Of a DNA stretch of 64,000 bases, positions 37,532 to 47,724 are shown one piece after another; the stretch's first letter is position 1; each line of letters starts with the position of its first letter. Under the pieces are notes generated by a model. It was not told the DNA's origin. It was given only the letters and a program-made list of their open reading frames with translations, and did no database searches. A program made the position numbers and the translations under genes. This stretch comes from Methylophaga sp. OBS3. GTDB taxonomy: Bacteria > Pseudomonadota > Gammaproteobacteria > Nitrosococcales > Methylophagaceae. The stretch lies in the NCBI RefSeq assembly GCF_026319325.1, contig NZ_JAPDMU010000002.1, positions 372,001 to 436,000 on the forward strand, read 5' to 3'.

Positions 37532-37924
37532 ATGTTTTTTATCATGTTGATCGTGACTTTTTTGCTGGCTTTTGGGGTGTCGTTTATTGTCGTCTCGTTA
37601 TTTAAAACGCCACTGGCTGATATTTTTCAACGCATCATCAAAGACCCCATCAGCATTGCTTGGCAAAAATATATTGTCTTTGCCACCTATGTGGTCGGGA
37701 TCTCGGGCGGCGTCAGAATTTATCAGCTCGAACGATACATTACGGCGCAATACGAGGGGGCAGAAGAGCTAGCCTTAACCACCGAACGTTGGGTGATTGA
37801 AATCTATCGCACACTGATCGAAACCCTGCAAAGTATTGCATGGCTCTATTTGGTCGTTTTTGTGTTTGCTTTAATTGCCTATGTCATCGTCCGAGGTTTT
37901 GAGCTCAAGCATGCGCGTGATTAA
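37532..37924 (+). CDS. Small membrane protein of unknown function
   Basis: 130 residues with three hydrophobic helices (about 2-24, 46-63 and 101-122). The loop between helices two and three is charged and carries many Glu (ERYITAQYEGAEELALTTER). GGGAG lies about 11 bases before the ATG. No family was recognised. It shares a strand and probably a transcript with the lipoprotein gene before it, and both end in codons for Arg-Asp. It converges with ycaO, the stop codons being adjacent. Confidence 0.7.
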   Translation: MFFIMLIVTFLLAFGVSFIVVSLFKTPLADIFQRIIKDPISIAWQKYIVFATYVVGISGGVRIYQLERYITAQYEGAEELALTTERWVIEIYRTLIETLQSIAWLYLVVFVFALIAYVIVRGFELKHARD

Positions 37925-37932
37925 TCACGCGC
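37913..37932. repeat. 20-bp palindrome at the convergent gene junction
   Basis: Perfect palindrome GCGCGTGATTAATCACGCGC. It contains the stop codon of the small membrane protein and abuts the ycaO stop. Its core arms equal those of the repeat at 37495-37519. It may be a protein-binding site or may fold in both transcripts. Confidence 0.75.
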
Positions 37933-39688
37933 TGACAGCGTCTTTGCCACCCCAGTTAGTCCGTTTGGCTTGTTGCAACTTCTCATAACCGGCCAGCAAA
38001 GCATTGTGACGGGCAAAACCTTCAAGGCTTAAGCCTGGGCAATGGAGGTTATGAAATAGCTTTTTGCCTTCAACGATGAGTAGGCCGTCATCAACATTTT
38101 GCTGACCATACATCAGTGCTAACCCTTTGGTGTATTCGGCATAGTCGCGGTCGTCATCCCATTTGATTTCCAGCAACGCTTTTAAGCAGCGGTAATGCAA
38201 AATGGTTGCTTCGCTGGCTTGATCCAATGTCAGGCACCAATCAATCCAGTCGATAGCTTCTTCATCTTGCAGTGCTAAGCACAGCATCGCTTTAATTTCA
38301 CCAAGACGAATTTCGGCCCATAAGGTGCCTGGATCGGGTGCCAAACCAATAAACGGTGCAACCGGAGTTTGGTCGTTATAGCCACCTTCGTCTAGGCGCT
38401 CCAAAATATCGCGCCAATGATCTGGATTGCCATCTGTTAGGGTCAGAAAGTCTTCGCGAAATAGCGCGCCTTCATTGTTGTTTTCCCAAAAGATCTCATC
38501 AACGGGATAAATATCTGACATGCCCGGTACCAAAATACGACAAGCATAGACATCTAGATGACGGTAGTCGGCGATATAAATATCAAATCCTAACTCGTGA
38601 ATTTTATCGGTCAAAAACTTAAATTCATCGGCAGTGGCATCATCAAAATCCCAATCAGCAAAAGCATAATCAGGCGTTTCACGGAAAAAGTCGTTTGAGA
38701 TATAACCACTAGAATCGATGAAATGCATTTCTAAGTTGGCGGGTGAAGCGACTTCTTCTAAATCAAATGTCGGCGGATGGAAGACATCGAGCTGATCTAA
38801 GCCACGTCCTTGCAGTAACTCGGTAACAGTGCGCTCTAGTGCGACTTCAAAACTTGGATGAGCACCAAAAGACGCAAATACGGAACCATCTTTTGGATTG
38901 ATTAAGGTGACCGACATAACTGGGAACTGACCACCAAGAGAGGCATCAGCCACTCTCAAGTGATAGCCATGATTTCTCAGCTCTTGAAGCGCTTGCTGAA
39001 TTTTTGGAAAGCGATTTAATACGGCTTCAGGGACTTCCGGAAGGCAAATCGCTTCAGCAATGATTTTATTCTTAACGTAACGCTCGAAAACTTCCGATAG
39101 CCCCTGAACGCGGGCTTCATTTTGAGTATTGCCGGCAGACATGCCGTTACTGACATAAATATTGCCAATAACATTAACCGGAATATAACGCGTTTCACCA
39201 TCACGCAGACGGTGATACGGTACCGCGCAAATACCACGTTCACCAGCCCCCGAATTGGTATCAAATAATCTATCTGGTGTCAGTGAATTATCGGGATCAA
39301 AGTATTGCCACAAGCCTTCATCCATCAGGCCTTCTGGCATTGCTTCGCCGTCACTATCAAACCATTTCTCGTCAGGGTAGTGAACAAATTCACTGTTGCT
39401 GTGATGTTGACCCAAATAAAAGTCAGCGAAAAAGTAATTACAACTGAGTCGCTCGAAATATTCGCCAAGTGCACTGGCGAGACAGGCTTTTTCTGTACTG
39501 CCTTTACCGTTGGTAAACATCAACGGGCAAGTTTTGTCACGAATGTGGACGGAATAAACGTTACTGACTGGATTTAGCCATGAAGCGACTTCGATATCAA
39601 AACCAAAAGATTTCAATTTGGCTTGCATGGTCTCGATACTGGATTCCAGATCGCGATCTTTACCTTTGATAAACGTTTGTTCTGTCAT
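37925..39688 (-). CDS. ycaO: YcaO family protein, E. coli YcaO type
   Basis: ATP-dependent YcaO enzyme of the stand-alone E. coli type, 587 residues against 586. The N-terminus FIKGKDRDLESSIETMQAKL and the stretches TNGKGSTEKACLASALGEYFERLS (in pieces: TNGKGSTEKA, ALGEYFERLS), VSNGMSAGNT and VTELLQGRGL match it closely. ATP-binding Glu and Arg residues of the YcaO fold lie in these blocks. In E. coli the protein helps RimO beta-methylthiolate ribosomal protein S12; the chemistry is unclear. The C-terminal quarter is a TPR-like helical domain. Its promoter must lie in the 115 bases up to the DUF3185 gene. Confidence 0.92.
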   Translation of the reverse strand: MTEQTFIKGKDRDLESSIETMQAKLKSFGFDIEVASWLNPVSNVYSVHIRDKTCPLMFTNGKGSTEKACLASALGEYFERLSCNYFFADFYLGQHHSNSEFVHYPDEKWFDSDGEAMPEGLMDEGLWQYFDPDNSLTPDRLFDTNSGAGERGICAVPYHRLRDGETRYIPVNVIGNIYVSNGMSAGNTQNEARVQGLSEVFERYVKNKIIAEAICLPEVPEAVLNRFPKIQQALQELRNHGYHLRVADASLGGQFPVMSVTLINPKDGSVFASFGAHPSFEVALERTVTELLQGRGLDQLDVFHPPTFDLEEVASPANLEMHFIDSSGYISNDFFRETPDYAFADWDFDDATADEFKFLTDKIHELGFDIYIADYRHLDVYACRILVPGMSDIYPVDEIFWENNNEGALFREDFLTLTDGNPDHWRDILERLDEGGYNDQTPVAPFIGLAPDPGTLWAEIRLGEIKAMLCLALQDEEAIDWIDWCLTLDQASEATILHYRCLKALLEIKWDDDRDYAEYTKGLALMYGQQNVDDGLLIVEGKKLFHNLHCPGLSLEGFARHNALLAGYEKLQQAKRTNWGGKDAVSA

Positions 39689-39707
39689 AAAAAACTCTCG
39701 GCAAAAT

Positions 39708-39736
39708 AAAAAGCCCCCAAATCGAGGAGGCTTTTT
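39708..39736 (-). terminator. Rho-independent terminator of the DUF3185 gene
   Basis: On the minus strand AAAAAGCCTCC, a 7-base loop, then GGGGGCTTTTT followed by ATTTT. The stem has one G-T pair. It lies 67 bases past the DUF3185 stop and just upstream of ycaO. Confidence 0.85.
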
Positions 39737-39803
39737 GTTTAGTAAGTTAAAGCATGCTGCCTATGATATCAGCTTGGCTTTACGGGATTATGGCCAATCT
39801 CAA

Positions 39804-40004
39804 TTACTTACGAAAGGCGAGTAAAGCACCGACGACAACAGAAGCTGAGCCAGCCATGATGTACCACATGGTGTCATCAGTGAACTTGCCCGTGAATGTT
39901 TCAGTCAATTGATCGCCCAGTGATTGTGATGCGTTGTAACCAAAAAATAACAGAATGGCACCGATGACTAGTAAGACGACGCCCAAAATTTTATTACCAG
40001 ACAT
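39804..40004 (-). CDS. DUF3185 family small membrane protein
   Basis: 66 residues with two hydrophobic helices (about 5-24 and 45-63) and a short polar loop between them, the layout of DUF3185. The N-terminus is MSGNKILGVVLLVIGAILL. A ribosome site (GGAGAG) precedes the ATG. The role is unknown; it is a single-gene unit with its own terminator. Confidence 0.85.
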   Translation of the reverse strand: MSGNKILGVVLLVIGAILLFFGYNASQSLGDQLTETFTGKFTDDTMWYIMAGSASVVVGALLAFRK

Positions 40005-40102
40005 GCACGCTCTCCTCAGGTTTATTGAAATTATGCAGACACCATAGCGTAATTTTTAACGCTGTGATGTGAAAAGCGGCGGATAGTTGGAGGCAACGTG
40101 AG

Positions 40103-40417
40103 ATGAACACGCTGAATAACTTTGCTTTCATGGGGGCAATGATGTTGAGCTTTCCTGTTTTAGCGGATGTTCAGCAACAACTCGATGCTGAGTGCGAAGC
40201 GGCAAGAGTCCTTAAATTGGCACCAGAGCGTACCGAACTAATCCAAAACTGTGTGGCTAATGAATCGAAAACCTTAGCCGAATGTCAGCATTTTTATCGT
40301 GATCACGGTGCTGCGCTGATGCGTCAGGGTGAGGTCATTCGAGCGCCTTTATATTACGATTTACCAGCTTGCCAGGAAGCCTTTGAATATCGACAGCGTT
40401 ATCGGCGAGCAGATTAA
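40103..40417 (+). CDS. Small periplasmic protein with four cysteines, unknown
   Basis: 104 residues. A Sec signal peptide (about 1-21, ending SFPVLA) precedes a helical mature domain of 83 residues with Cys31, Cys50, Cys61 and Cys90, probably two disulfides. The cysteines are spaced 19, 11 and 29 residues apart. GGAGG lies eight bases upstream of the ATG. No family was recognised. It is the last gene before miaB, separated by 111 bases. Confidence 0.75.
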   Translation: MNTLNNFAFMGAMMLSFPVLADVQQQLDAECEAARVLKLAPERTELIQNCVANESKTLAECQHFYRDHGAALMRQGEVIRAPLYYDLPACQEAFEYRQRYRRAD

Positions 40418-40528
40418 ACATTGAAGATGCACATGTTTTTGGCTTTTGGGCCTGAAAAAACAATCACTTGTCTGTACTATTTCCCTTAAAAAGCGTATCC
40501 TTACGGCCCTTTGCAAATCTAAGATTTT

Positions 40529-41869
40529 ATGGCCGGAAAACTTTTTATCAGAACCTTTGGCTGCCAGATGAACGAGTACGACTCGAACAAGATGGCCGAA
40601 GTGCTGGGTAGCTCACATCAACTGGTGCCAACTGAAGTCGCTGAAGAGGCTGATGTTCTGTTGCTTAATACCTGTTCGATTCGTGAAAAAGCACAGGAAA
40701 AAGTCTTCCATCAATTGGGTCGCTGGAAGCGCTGGAAAGACAAAAAACCACATCTAGTGATAGGTGTTGGTGGTTGTGTAGCCAGCCAAGAAGGTGAGGC
40801 CATTCGTAAACGTGCGCCATGGGTTGATTTAATTTTTGGCCCACAGACACTGCACCGTTTGCCAGAAATGCTTAACGAAGTCCGCAAAAACAATAAGCCT
40901 GAAATCGATATTTCTTTCCCTGAAATTGAAAAGTTCGATCATTTGCCAGCCCCACGAGCTGAAGGCCCGACAGCTTTTGTTTCGATCATGGAAGGTTGCA
41001 GCAAATACTGCACATTCTGTGTTGTGCCTTATACCCGCGGTGAAGAAGTTAGTCGTCCGGTTGGCAGTATTTTGCGTGAGATTCGTCAATTGGCGGCGCA
41101 AGGCGTACGTGAAGTTAACTTATTGGGTCAAAACGTTAATGCTTACCAAGGCATTATCGAAGATGATGAAACAGCAGATTTGGCGCTACTCATCCACTAC
41201 GTTGCTGCGATTGAAGGCATTGACCGTATCCGCTTTACCACTTCGCATCCGGTGGAGTTCTCTGACTCGCTGATTCAAGCGTTTGCTGAGGTGCCTGAGT
41301 TAGTGAACCATCTGCATTTACCTGTGCAGTCTGGTGCGAACCGTATTTTGGCGATGATGAAACGTGGCCATACTGTTGCGCAATACATTGAAAAAATCGA
41401 ACGTCTGAAAGCGATTCGCCCTGAGCTGAGTATGTCTAGCGACTTTATTGTTGGTTTCCCGAATGAAACTGAACAAGATTTCCAAGACACCATGGATCTG
41501 ATTAACCAGATTGGTTTTGATCATTCTTTCAGCTTTATTTATAGCGCCCGTCCGGGTACACCTGCGGCAATGTTTAATGATGATGTTAGCGAAGACGTTA
41601 AAAAACAGCGGCTGCAAATCATGCAAGATCGTTTGCGTGAGCTAGAAATGGACATCAGCCAATCAATGGTCGGCAGTGTTCAGCGCGTATTAGTTGAGCG
41701 TGCTGCGCACCGTTATGAAGGCGAATTGGCCGGTCGTACCGAAAACAATCGAGTCGTCAATTTCCCTGGCGACGACACGCTAATCGGCAAATTTGTTGAT
41801 GTGCATGTGACTGAAGCACACAGCAACTCCTTGCGAGCAGAACTGCTTGCTGATAGCGTTATCCTCTAA
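40529..41869 (+). CDS. miaB: tRNA-2-methylthio-N6-dimethylallyladenosine synthase
   Basis: Radical-SAM methylthiotransferase that makes ms2i6A37 in tRNA. 446 residues. The N-terminal UPF0004 domain holds the auxiliary cluster cysteines ([11 protein letters not shown] at the start, [21 protein letters not shown]). The radical-SAM motif is [20 protein letters not shown]-terminal TRAM domain covers about 380-444. Closest to MiaB rather than RimO by its N-terminus and by its place before ybeZ. It heads the miaB-ybeZ-ybeY-ybeX-lnt order shared with E. coli. Confidence 0.96.
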   Translation: MAGKLFIRTFGCQMNEYDSNKMAEVLGSSHQLVPTEVAEEADVLLLNTCSIREKAQEKVFHQLGRWKRWKDKKPHLVIGVGGCVASQEGEAIRKRAPWVDLIFGPQTLHRLPEMLNEVRKNNKPEIDISFPEIEKFDHLPAPRAEGPTAFVSIMEGCSKYCTFCVVPYTRGEEVSRPVGSILREIRQLAAQGVREVNLLGQNVNAYQGIIEDDETADLALLIHYVAAIEGIDRIRFTTSHPVEFSDSLIQAFAEVPELVNHLHLPVQSGANRILAMMKRGHTVAQYIEKIERLKAIRPELSMSSDFIVGFPNETEQDFQDTMDLINQIGFDHSFSFIYSARPGTPAAMFNDDVSEDVKKQRLQIMQDRLRELEMDISQSMVGSVQRVLVERAAHRYEGELAGRTENNRVVNFPGDDTLIGKFVDVHVTEAHSNSLRAELLADSVIL

Positions 41870-41889
41870 GCCATTCACGGATATTATTT

Positions 41890-42864
41890 GTGAGCGAAAC
41901 CACTGCGTCATTAGACAGCATTAGCTTTGAATTAAGCCCTGCGGATAATCCGCGTCTTGCCAACCTGTGTGGCCATCTAGACGAACATATTCGTATGATG
42001 GAGCGCGGCTTTGGTGTTGAAATCAATAATCGCGGCGTCAAATTCCAGATCATTGGTCATGCTGACAAGCTGGCGGATGTTCAGGATGTGATTCACACCT
42101 TGTATGCCGAAACGGCCCAAACGGTGTTGGCACCTGAACAAGTCCACTTAGCAATTCGCGAAGTTGGCGGTGCGGATTCAACCGGATTTGAAGTCGAAAA
42201 AGAAGTCACCATCAAAACCAAACGTGGTTTGGTGAAAGCCCGTGGTGAAAATCAGCAGGCGTATCTTCGCCGCATCATGACCCACGACATTAACTTTGGT
42301 ATTGGTCCTGCTGGTACAGGTAAAACCTACTTAGCGGTTGCTTGTGCTGTTGAGGCTTTAGAGCGTGATTTTGCGCGCCGTATCGTGTTAGTTCGTCCTG
42401 CGGTTGAAGCTGGTGAGCGTTTAGGTTTCTTACCAGGTGACTTGGCACAGAAAGTCGATCCTTATTTGCGTCCTTTGTTTGATGCGTTATATGAAATGCT
42501 GGGCTTCGAGCGTGTTGCCAAACTGATTGAGCGTAATGTCATTGAAGTTGCGCCACTGGCTTATATGCGTGGTCGTACCTTGAATGAAGCATTTATCATT
42601 TTGGATGAAGCGCAAAACACCACAACCGAACAGATGAAAATGTTTTTAACCCGTTTGGGTTACAACTCAACGGCGGTTATCACCGGTGATATTACCCAGA
42701 TAGATTTACCTGCCGCCCACCGCAGTGGCCTGCGTCATGCCATAGAAGTGTTGAAAGACGTTGAGGGCATTGGTTTCACCTTTTTCCAAGCCAAAGACGT
42801 GGTGCGCCACTCTCTGGTACAAAAAGTGATTCTTGCTTACGATAAGGCTGAAAGAAAACAGTGA
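41890..42864 (+). CDS. ybeZ: PhoH-like ATPase YbeZ
   Basis: Cytoplasmic P-loop ATPase of the PhoH family, 324 residues, thought to work with YbeY in rRNA and RNA quality control. Walker [13 protein letters not shown] is at about 138-149, and the Walker B region reads [12 protein letters not shown]. The GTG start is weakly supported (CGGA upstream) but fits the family length. It overlaps ybeY by four bases, which implies coupled synthesis. Confidence 0.93.
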   Translation: MSETTASLDSISFELSPADNPRLANLCGHLDEHIRMMERGFGVEINNRGVKFQIIGHADKLADVQDVIHTLYAETAQTVLAPEQVHLAIREVGGADSTGFEVEKEVTIKTKRGLVKARGENQQAYLRRIMTHDINFGIGPAGTGKTYLAVACAVEALERDFARRIVLVRPAVEAGERLGFLPGDLAQKVDPYLRPLFDALYEMLGFERVAKLIERNVIEVAPLAYMRGRTLNEAFIILDEAQNTTTEQMKMFLTRLGYNSTAVITGDITQIDLPAAHRSGLRHAIEVLKDVEGIGFTFFQAKDVVRHSLVQKVILAYDKAERKQ

Positions 42865-43325
42865 ACGTTTTCATAGATTTGCAACCGGTAAGTGATAACT
42901 TTTGTCCGGATGCAACCCAGTTTCAAGCTTGGGCCGAGGCTGCGTTGCAAGAAGTTGCGGAAGATTGTGAGTTAAGTATTCGTATTGTCGATGCTGAAGA
43001 AAGCCAGCAGCTCAATTATGAATATCGTGGTAAAGGCAAACCAACGAACGTGCTGTCTTTTCCTTTCGAATCTCCCGTACCATTAGAACCAAGATTGTTA
43101 GGTGATTTGGTGATCTGCGCGCCGGTAGTTGCGGCAGAAGCGGCCGAACAGCAAAAAACGGAATTAGCACATTGGGCGCATTTAACCGTTCATGGTTGTT
43201 TGCACCTTTTGGGCTATGATCACATCAATGATGATGATGCCGTAGAAATGGAAAGTCGTGAAATCGCCATTTTGCGACAGTTTGATATTGAAAATCCCTA
43301 TATTGAATCGAGGGTAACGCCATGA
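42861..43325 (+). CDS. ybeY: Endoribonuclease YbeY (rRNA maturation factor)
   Basis: Zinc-dependent single-strand RNase acting in 16S rRNA 3' end maturation and ribosome quality control. 154 residues. The UPF0054 signature with three metal-binding histidines is [11 protein letters not shown] at about 112-122. GTG start, overlapping ybeZ by four bases; the end overlaps ybeX by four bases. Confidence 0.96.
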   Translation: MNVFIDLQPVSDNFCPDATQFQAWAEAALQEVAEDCELSIRIVDAEESQQLNYEYRGKGKPTNVLSFPFESPVPLEPRLLGDLVICAPVVAAEAAEQQKTELAHWAHLTVHGCLHLLGYDHINDDDAVEMESREIAILRQFDIENPYIESRVTP

Positions 43326-44191
43326 ACGAGGGCCGACCGAGTCGCTCAAGTAACCCGCAGTCCTGGGTAAAGCGACTAAGTAATTTATTTTTAGAGCCAA
43401 AAGATCAAGAACAACTGATCGAGCTTATCCGAAGCGCTTCTGAACGACATATTTTGGATTCTGAAGCATTAGCGATTGTTGAGGGCGCACTCAGCGTCTC
43501 ACAAATGCAAGCACGTGACATCATGATTCCGCGCTCGCAAGTCGTCATGGTCTCTCGTGACGCACCCGCTGCAGAAACTCTCAAACTTGTTACCGAGACA
43601 GCTCACTCACGTTTCCCTGTGATTGATGATGACCGCGATGATGTTATCGGTATTCTGTTGGCCAAAGATCTCCTGACAGCGGTCGTCAATGCTGGGGAAT
43701 TTGATTTTGATTTACGTGAACTACTTCGTCCAGCTGTCTTTATTCCGGAAAGCAAACGCCTCAATGTATTACTGAGAGAGTTTCGTGCTCGTCGTAATCA
43801 TATGGCGATTGTGGTTGATGAATACGGCGGTGTTGCCGGTATGGTCACCATTGAAAACGTACTAGAACAAATCGTCGGCGAAATCGAAGATGAACATGAT
43901 ATCGACGATGATGCACCGATTTTGCAGCGTGATGAAAACACTTACACCATCAAAGCATTAACCCCAGTTGAAGACTTCAATGAGTTTTTTGAAGTGGAGT
44001 GGAGTGATGATGACTTTGATACAGTCGGTGGCCATGTCGTTAATCAATTTGGCCATTTACCGGGCCGTAATGAGCAGATCACCATCGACCGGTTTGAATT
44101 TACAATCTTACGCGCTGATAACCGCCGTGTGCATTTAATGCGTATGACGGTGTTGCCTGAAGTAATTGAGAGCGAGGCAGACGCAGAATAA
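43322..44191 (+). CDS. corC: CorC/YbeX family protein with tandem CBS domains
   Basis: 289-residue cytoplasmic protein (CorC, also YbeX). Two CBS domains (about 70-185, with [13 protein letters not shown] and [21 protein letters not shown] shown in part) bind nucleotides. A C-terminal CorC/HlyC transporter-associated domain covers about 205-282. It is implicated in magnesium or cobalt efflux and in ribosome maintenance. The gene overlaps its neighbours ybeY (four bases) and lnt (one base). Confidence 0.94.
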   Translation: MNEGRPSRSSNPQSWVKRLSNLFLEPKDQEQLIELIRSASERHILDSEALAIVEGALSVSQMQARDIMIPRSQVVMVSRDAPAAETLKLVTETAHSRFPVIDDDRDDVIGILLAKDLLTAVVNAGEFDFDLRELLRPAVFIPESKRLNVLLREFRARRNHMAIVVDEYGGVAGMVTIENVLEQIVGEIEDEHDIDDDAPILQRDENTYTIKALTPVEDFNEFFEVEWSDDDFDTVGGHVVNQFGHLPGRNEQITIDRFEFTILRADNRRVHLMRMTVLPEVIESEADAE

Positions 44192-45702
44192 TGTTTAGTG
44201 AGCGTCGCTCGAAGTTGCGTGGTCCTCTAGGCAGTTGGCTTGCGTTAATGGGCGGTGCGATGTTGCCGCTGGCATTTGCTCCTTTTTATGGCTACCCAAT
44301 CGCGGTCGTCAGTCTCATTTTATTATTTGTTAGTTGGCGTGACGTCAAACCGCGTCAGGCATTTTGGCGTGGCTGGCTATTTGGCGTGGGCATGTTTGGC
44401 GTCGGCGTTTCTTGGATTTATGTTGCAATACATGAGTTTGGTCAGGCGAGTTGGCCGCTAGCGGGCGGTTTAACGTTAGGGTTTGTCGCGTTTTTGGCCT
44501 TAATGCCAGCGGCACTTGGCTGCTTTATAAAGTGGATTAATGATAAGCGCTTAAGCGGCCTTGATTATGTCTTGTTGCTACCTGCCGGTTGGATTGGTTT
44601 TGAGATATTCAAAAGCTGGTTTTTGAGTGGGTTTCCGTGGCTGGAAGTCGGTACTGCTCAAATCGATGGACCCTTAGCTGGCATTATTCCGATTTTGGGC
44701 GTGTATGGTGCCTCGTGGTTGGTGGCATTGACTGCCGGGCTGTTGCTCACCGCATGGCAACATAAACAGTTGTTGTGGGTTTTGCCGGCAATTTTATTGT
44801 GGCCAGCCGCCTCGGCTTTAAATACCATTGAGTGGACTACTGAGAAGGACTCACCCGTTAAGGTCGCAATGATCCAAGGTAACGTGGATCAAGCGATAAA
44901 ATGGGATCCCGAGCAACTTAGAAACACCTTACAACTCTACGCAAGTTTGAGCGCCCAAAATTGGGATAGCGATCTCATTATTTGGCCAGAAAATGCTGCA
45001 ACAGCTTTTTATCATCATATTGATGAGGCTTTTTTACTGCCACTAGCAGAAGAAGCTGCCAAGCATAACGCCGAATTGCTGGTTGGTTTGCCAGTGCTGG
45101 ATGAAGATGGTGAACGCTATTACAACAGCATGGCAAAGTTATCGCCGACACCTGACTTTTATCATAAAAAACAATTAGTACCTTTTGGCGACTATGTACC
45201 TTTTGAAACCTTACGTGGGCTAATCGCATTTTTTGATTTGCCAATGTCTGGCTTTGTGCCTGGTCCGCAGCATCAGCCATTGATCCATGCGGCAGGTCAG
45301 CCTTTAGGTATTACCATCTGCTATGAAGATGCGTTTACAGAAGAAGTTCGTGCAACGTTGCCTGAAGCAAGTTTGCTAGTGAATGCAACCAATAATGCTT
45401 GGTATGGTGATTCTTTTGCACCACATCAGCATTTACAGATTTCACGAAGCCGAGCTTTAGAAGCTGGGCGTCCTGTACTTCGGGTGACAACGAATGGAAT
45501 TTCAGCGTTTATTGACTACAAAGGTCAATTAGGCACGCAAAGTCCTCAATTTGAACAAGCGGTGATAACGGAATCAGTTCAACCGCGGGCGGGTGCAACA
45601 CCTTATGTACAGTTGGGGCCATGGCCATTAATTGGCATACTTTTGGTTTTGTTGGCGGGCTGGGCGTATTATCGGCATTTTTACCGTCAAGGCGAGTTCT
45701 GA
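44191..45702 (+). CDS. lnt: Apolipoprotein N-acyltransferase
   Basis: Adds the third acyl chain to the N-terminal cysteine of outer-membrane lipoproteins in the inner membrane. 503 residues: five or six N-terminal helices (about 18-215), the periplasmic nitrilase-like domain, and a last helix near 478-497. The catalytic triad is visible as Glu in IWPENAAT, Lys in YHKKQLVPFGDY and Cys in ITICYEDAF. It completes the ybe operon; trkH follows eight bases later. Confidence 0.95.
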   Translation: MFSERRSKLRGPLGSWLALMGGAMLPLAFAPFYGYPIAVVSLILLFVSWRDVKPRQAFWRGWLFGVGMFGVGVSWIYVAIHEFGQASWPLAGGLTLGFVAFLALMPAALGCFIKWINDKRLSGLDYVLLLPAGWIGFEIFKSWFLSGFPWLEVGTAQIDGPLAGIIPILGVYGASWLVALTAGLLLTAWQHKQLLWVLPAILLWPAASALNTIEWTTEKDSPVKVAMIQGNVDQAIKWDPEQLRNTLQLYASLSAQNWDSDLIIWPENAATAFYHHIDEAFLLPLAEEAAKHNAELLVGLPVLDEDGERYYNSMAKLSPTPDFYHKKQLVPFGDYVPFETLRGLIAFFDLPMSGFVPGPQHQPLIHAAGQPLGITICYEDAFTEEVRATLPEASLLVNATNNAWYGDSFAPHQHLQISRSRALEAGRPVLRVTTNGISAFIDYKGQLGTQSPQFEQAVITESVQPRAGATPYVQLGPWPLIGILLVLLAGWAYYRHFYRQGEF

Positions 45703-45709
45703 TTAAGCT

Positions 45710-47161
45710 ATGCAGCTTTTAACCATTCAGCGAATATTAGGTATTTTGCTGGCGATGTTTAGCATCACCATGCTGCCGCCAATACTCGTGTCATTCCTGT
45801 ATCACGATGGTGAAGCAAAAGCGTTCATAACCGCATTCGGCCTGTTAGTTTCTATCGGCGCATTACTCTGGTTGCCAGCACGAAAACATCGTAAAGAACT
45901 GAAGATTCGCGATGGTTTTATCGTGGTCGTGATGTTCTGGTTAGCGTTGGGCTTTTCAGGTTCGTTACCATTTTTCTTATCCACCGATCCGATGATGAGT
46001 TTCACTGATTCGGTATTTGAGTCTATGTCGGGATTGACGACGACGGGTTCCACTGTTTTGACGGGGCTAGATGAGTTACCTCGATCAATCTTATTTTACC
46101 GTCAGTTTCTACAGTGGTTAGGCGGCATGGGGATCGTGGTACTGGCGGTCGCGATTTTGCCATTATTAGGCGTGGGTGGTATGCAGCTTTACCGTGCTGA
46201 AACGCCGGGCCCAATGAAAGATGCCAAGTTAACCCCTAGGATCACGGAAACAGCTAAAGCGCTTTGGTATATCTACATGAGCCTGACCATTGCTTGTGCG
46301 GTTGCTTATCATTTGGCAGGTATGGCCTGGTTTGATGCGATTGGACATAGTTTTGCCACGGTTGCGATTGGTGGTTTTTCTACCCACGACGCCAGTTTGG
46401 GACACTACAACAGTGGTGTGATTGAAATGATCGCTGTGATTTTTATGCTCATTTCAGCCTTAAACTTTTCACTGCATTTTATTGCTTGGCGTAATCGTAG
46501 CCTCGCCCATTACTGGAAAGACTCAGAGCTAAGAGTGTTTTTAAGCATTATGGTCATCGTATCGATAGTGACCTTTGCCTATTTGTTGATTACCGCAGCC
46601 GTTGACGGTACTTCACTTGCCGCTCGCCAAGCCATATTCCAGACAGTCTCCATTGGCACGACTACCGGCTTTACCACCGCTGATTTTGCCTATTGGCCAG
46701 GTTTTTTGCCGATCTTATTGCTATTTGCCAGTTATATCGGTGGTTGTGCATTTTCAACGGGTGGCGGCATGAAAGTCATCCGTGTGATGCTGCTATTTAA
46801 GCAGGGCTATCGTGAAGTGTTACGGCTTATTCATCCGAATGCCGTGTTTGCGATTCGGGTAAATGGCAAAGCGCTACCAGCTAAAATTGTCGGCGCCGTT
46901 TGGGGCTTTTTTGCGCTATATGTCTTTTGCTTTAGCATCATGCATCTGGCGTTAATGTCGACAGGGCTGGATGTGGTGACTTCTTTCTCTGCTGTAACCG
47001 CCTGCTTGAATAATCTTGGTCCGGGACTTGGTGAGGTGTCATCAAACTTTAGCAGTATCAATGACACATCCAAGTGGATTCTGTGTGTTGCGATGTTGTT
47101 GGGTCGTCTAGAAATCTTTACCTTGCTGGTAGTGCTCACGCCCGCGTTTTGGCGTCGTTAA
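45710..47161 (+). CDS. trkH: Trk-type potassium uptake protein TrkH
   Basis: Ion-conducting membrane subunit of the Trk potassium system. 483 residues, usual length. Four pore loops with glycine-containing filters are seen, for example SGLTTTGST (about 107-115), FATVAIGGFSTHD, VSIGTTTGFTTADFA and TACLNNLGPGLGEV. No trkA gene is in the window. It overlaps the methyltransferase gene by one base (TAATG). Confidence 0.95.
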   Translation: MQLLTIQRILGILLAMFSITMLPPILVSFLYHDGEAKAFITAFGLLVSIGALLWLPARKHRKELKIRDGFIVVVMFWLALGFSGSLPFFLSTDPMMSFTDSVFESMSGLTTTGSTVLTGLDELPRSILFYRQFLQWLGGMGIVVLAVAILPLLGVGGMQLYRAETPGPMKDAKLTPRITETAKALWYIYMSLTIACAVAYHLAGMAWFDAIGHSFATVAIGGFSTHDASLGHYNSGVIEMIAVIFMLISALNFSLHFIAWRNRSLAHYWKDSELRVFLSIMVIVSIVTFAYLLITAAVDGTSLAARQAIFQTVSIGTTTGFTTADFAYWPGFLPILLLFASYIGGCAFSTGGGMKVIRVMLLFKQGYREVLRLIHPNAVFAIRVNGKALPAKIVGAVWGFFALYVFCFSIMHLALMSTGLDVVTSFSAVTACLNNLGPGLGEVSSNFSSINDTSKWILCVAMLLGRLEIFTLLVVLTPAFWRR

Positions 47162-47724
47162 TGTCTGATATTCAGCGTAAATGGGATGCAAAGTATCTAG
47201 GTCAAACGACGAGACCTATTGCAGCCGAAGTGTTAATACAAAACCAGCATTTATTGCCTAAAGCGGGTACTGCGCTCGATGTTGCCTGTGGGCGTGGTGG
47301 TAACGCTTTGCTTTTAGCTAATCTCGGTTTACAAGTGACAGCGCGAGATATTTCACCTGTTGCGATTCAGCAGTTACAACAATTTTCGAGTGCCGTGAAC
47401 GCCCAAGTTTGTGATGTTGTGAGTCAGACGCCTGAAGCGGAACAATATGACGTTGTGGTTGTCAGTTATTTCCTAGATAGAGCGTTGGCTGCGAGTATTG
47501 TTAACGCATTAAAACCCGGCGGTCTTTTGTTTTACCAAACCTGGTGTCAGCAAAAAACAGCTGACCGCGGTCCAAGTAATCCTGAATATTTGCTGGCGGA
47601 TAATGAATTACTTCAGATGTTTTCGGGTTTACGGCCACGTTTTTATCGTGAGGAGGCGCTACTAGGCGATGTTTCTCGTGGTCAGCGAGATATTGCGATG
47701 TTAGTTGCAGAGCGTGTTGGCTAA
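47161..47724 (+). CDS. Class I SAM-dependent methyltransferase (TehB-like)
   Basis: 187-residue cytoplasmic methyltransferase. Motif I LDVACGRGGNALLLA (about 37-51) and post-motif residues ARDISPVAIQQL show the Rossmann SAM fold. It resembles the TehB/thiopurine methyltransferase group, but the substrate is unknown. Its ATG overlaps the trkH stop, so it is translated with trkH; a functional link is not implied. An in-frame start upstream lies wholly inside trkH and is rejected. Confidence 0.85.
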   Translation: MSDIQRKWDAKYLGQTTRPIAAEVLIQNQHLLPKAGTALDVACGRGGNALLLANLGLQVTARDISPVAIQQLQQFSSAVNAQVCDVVSQTPEAEQYDVVVVSYFLDRALAASIVNALKPGGLLFYQTWCQQKTADRGPSNPEYLLADNELLQMFSGLRPRFYREEALLGDVSRGQRDIAMLVAERVG

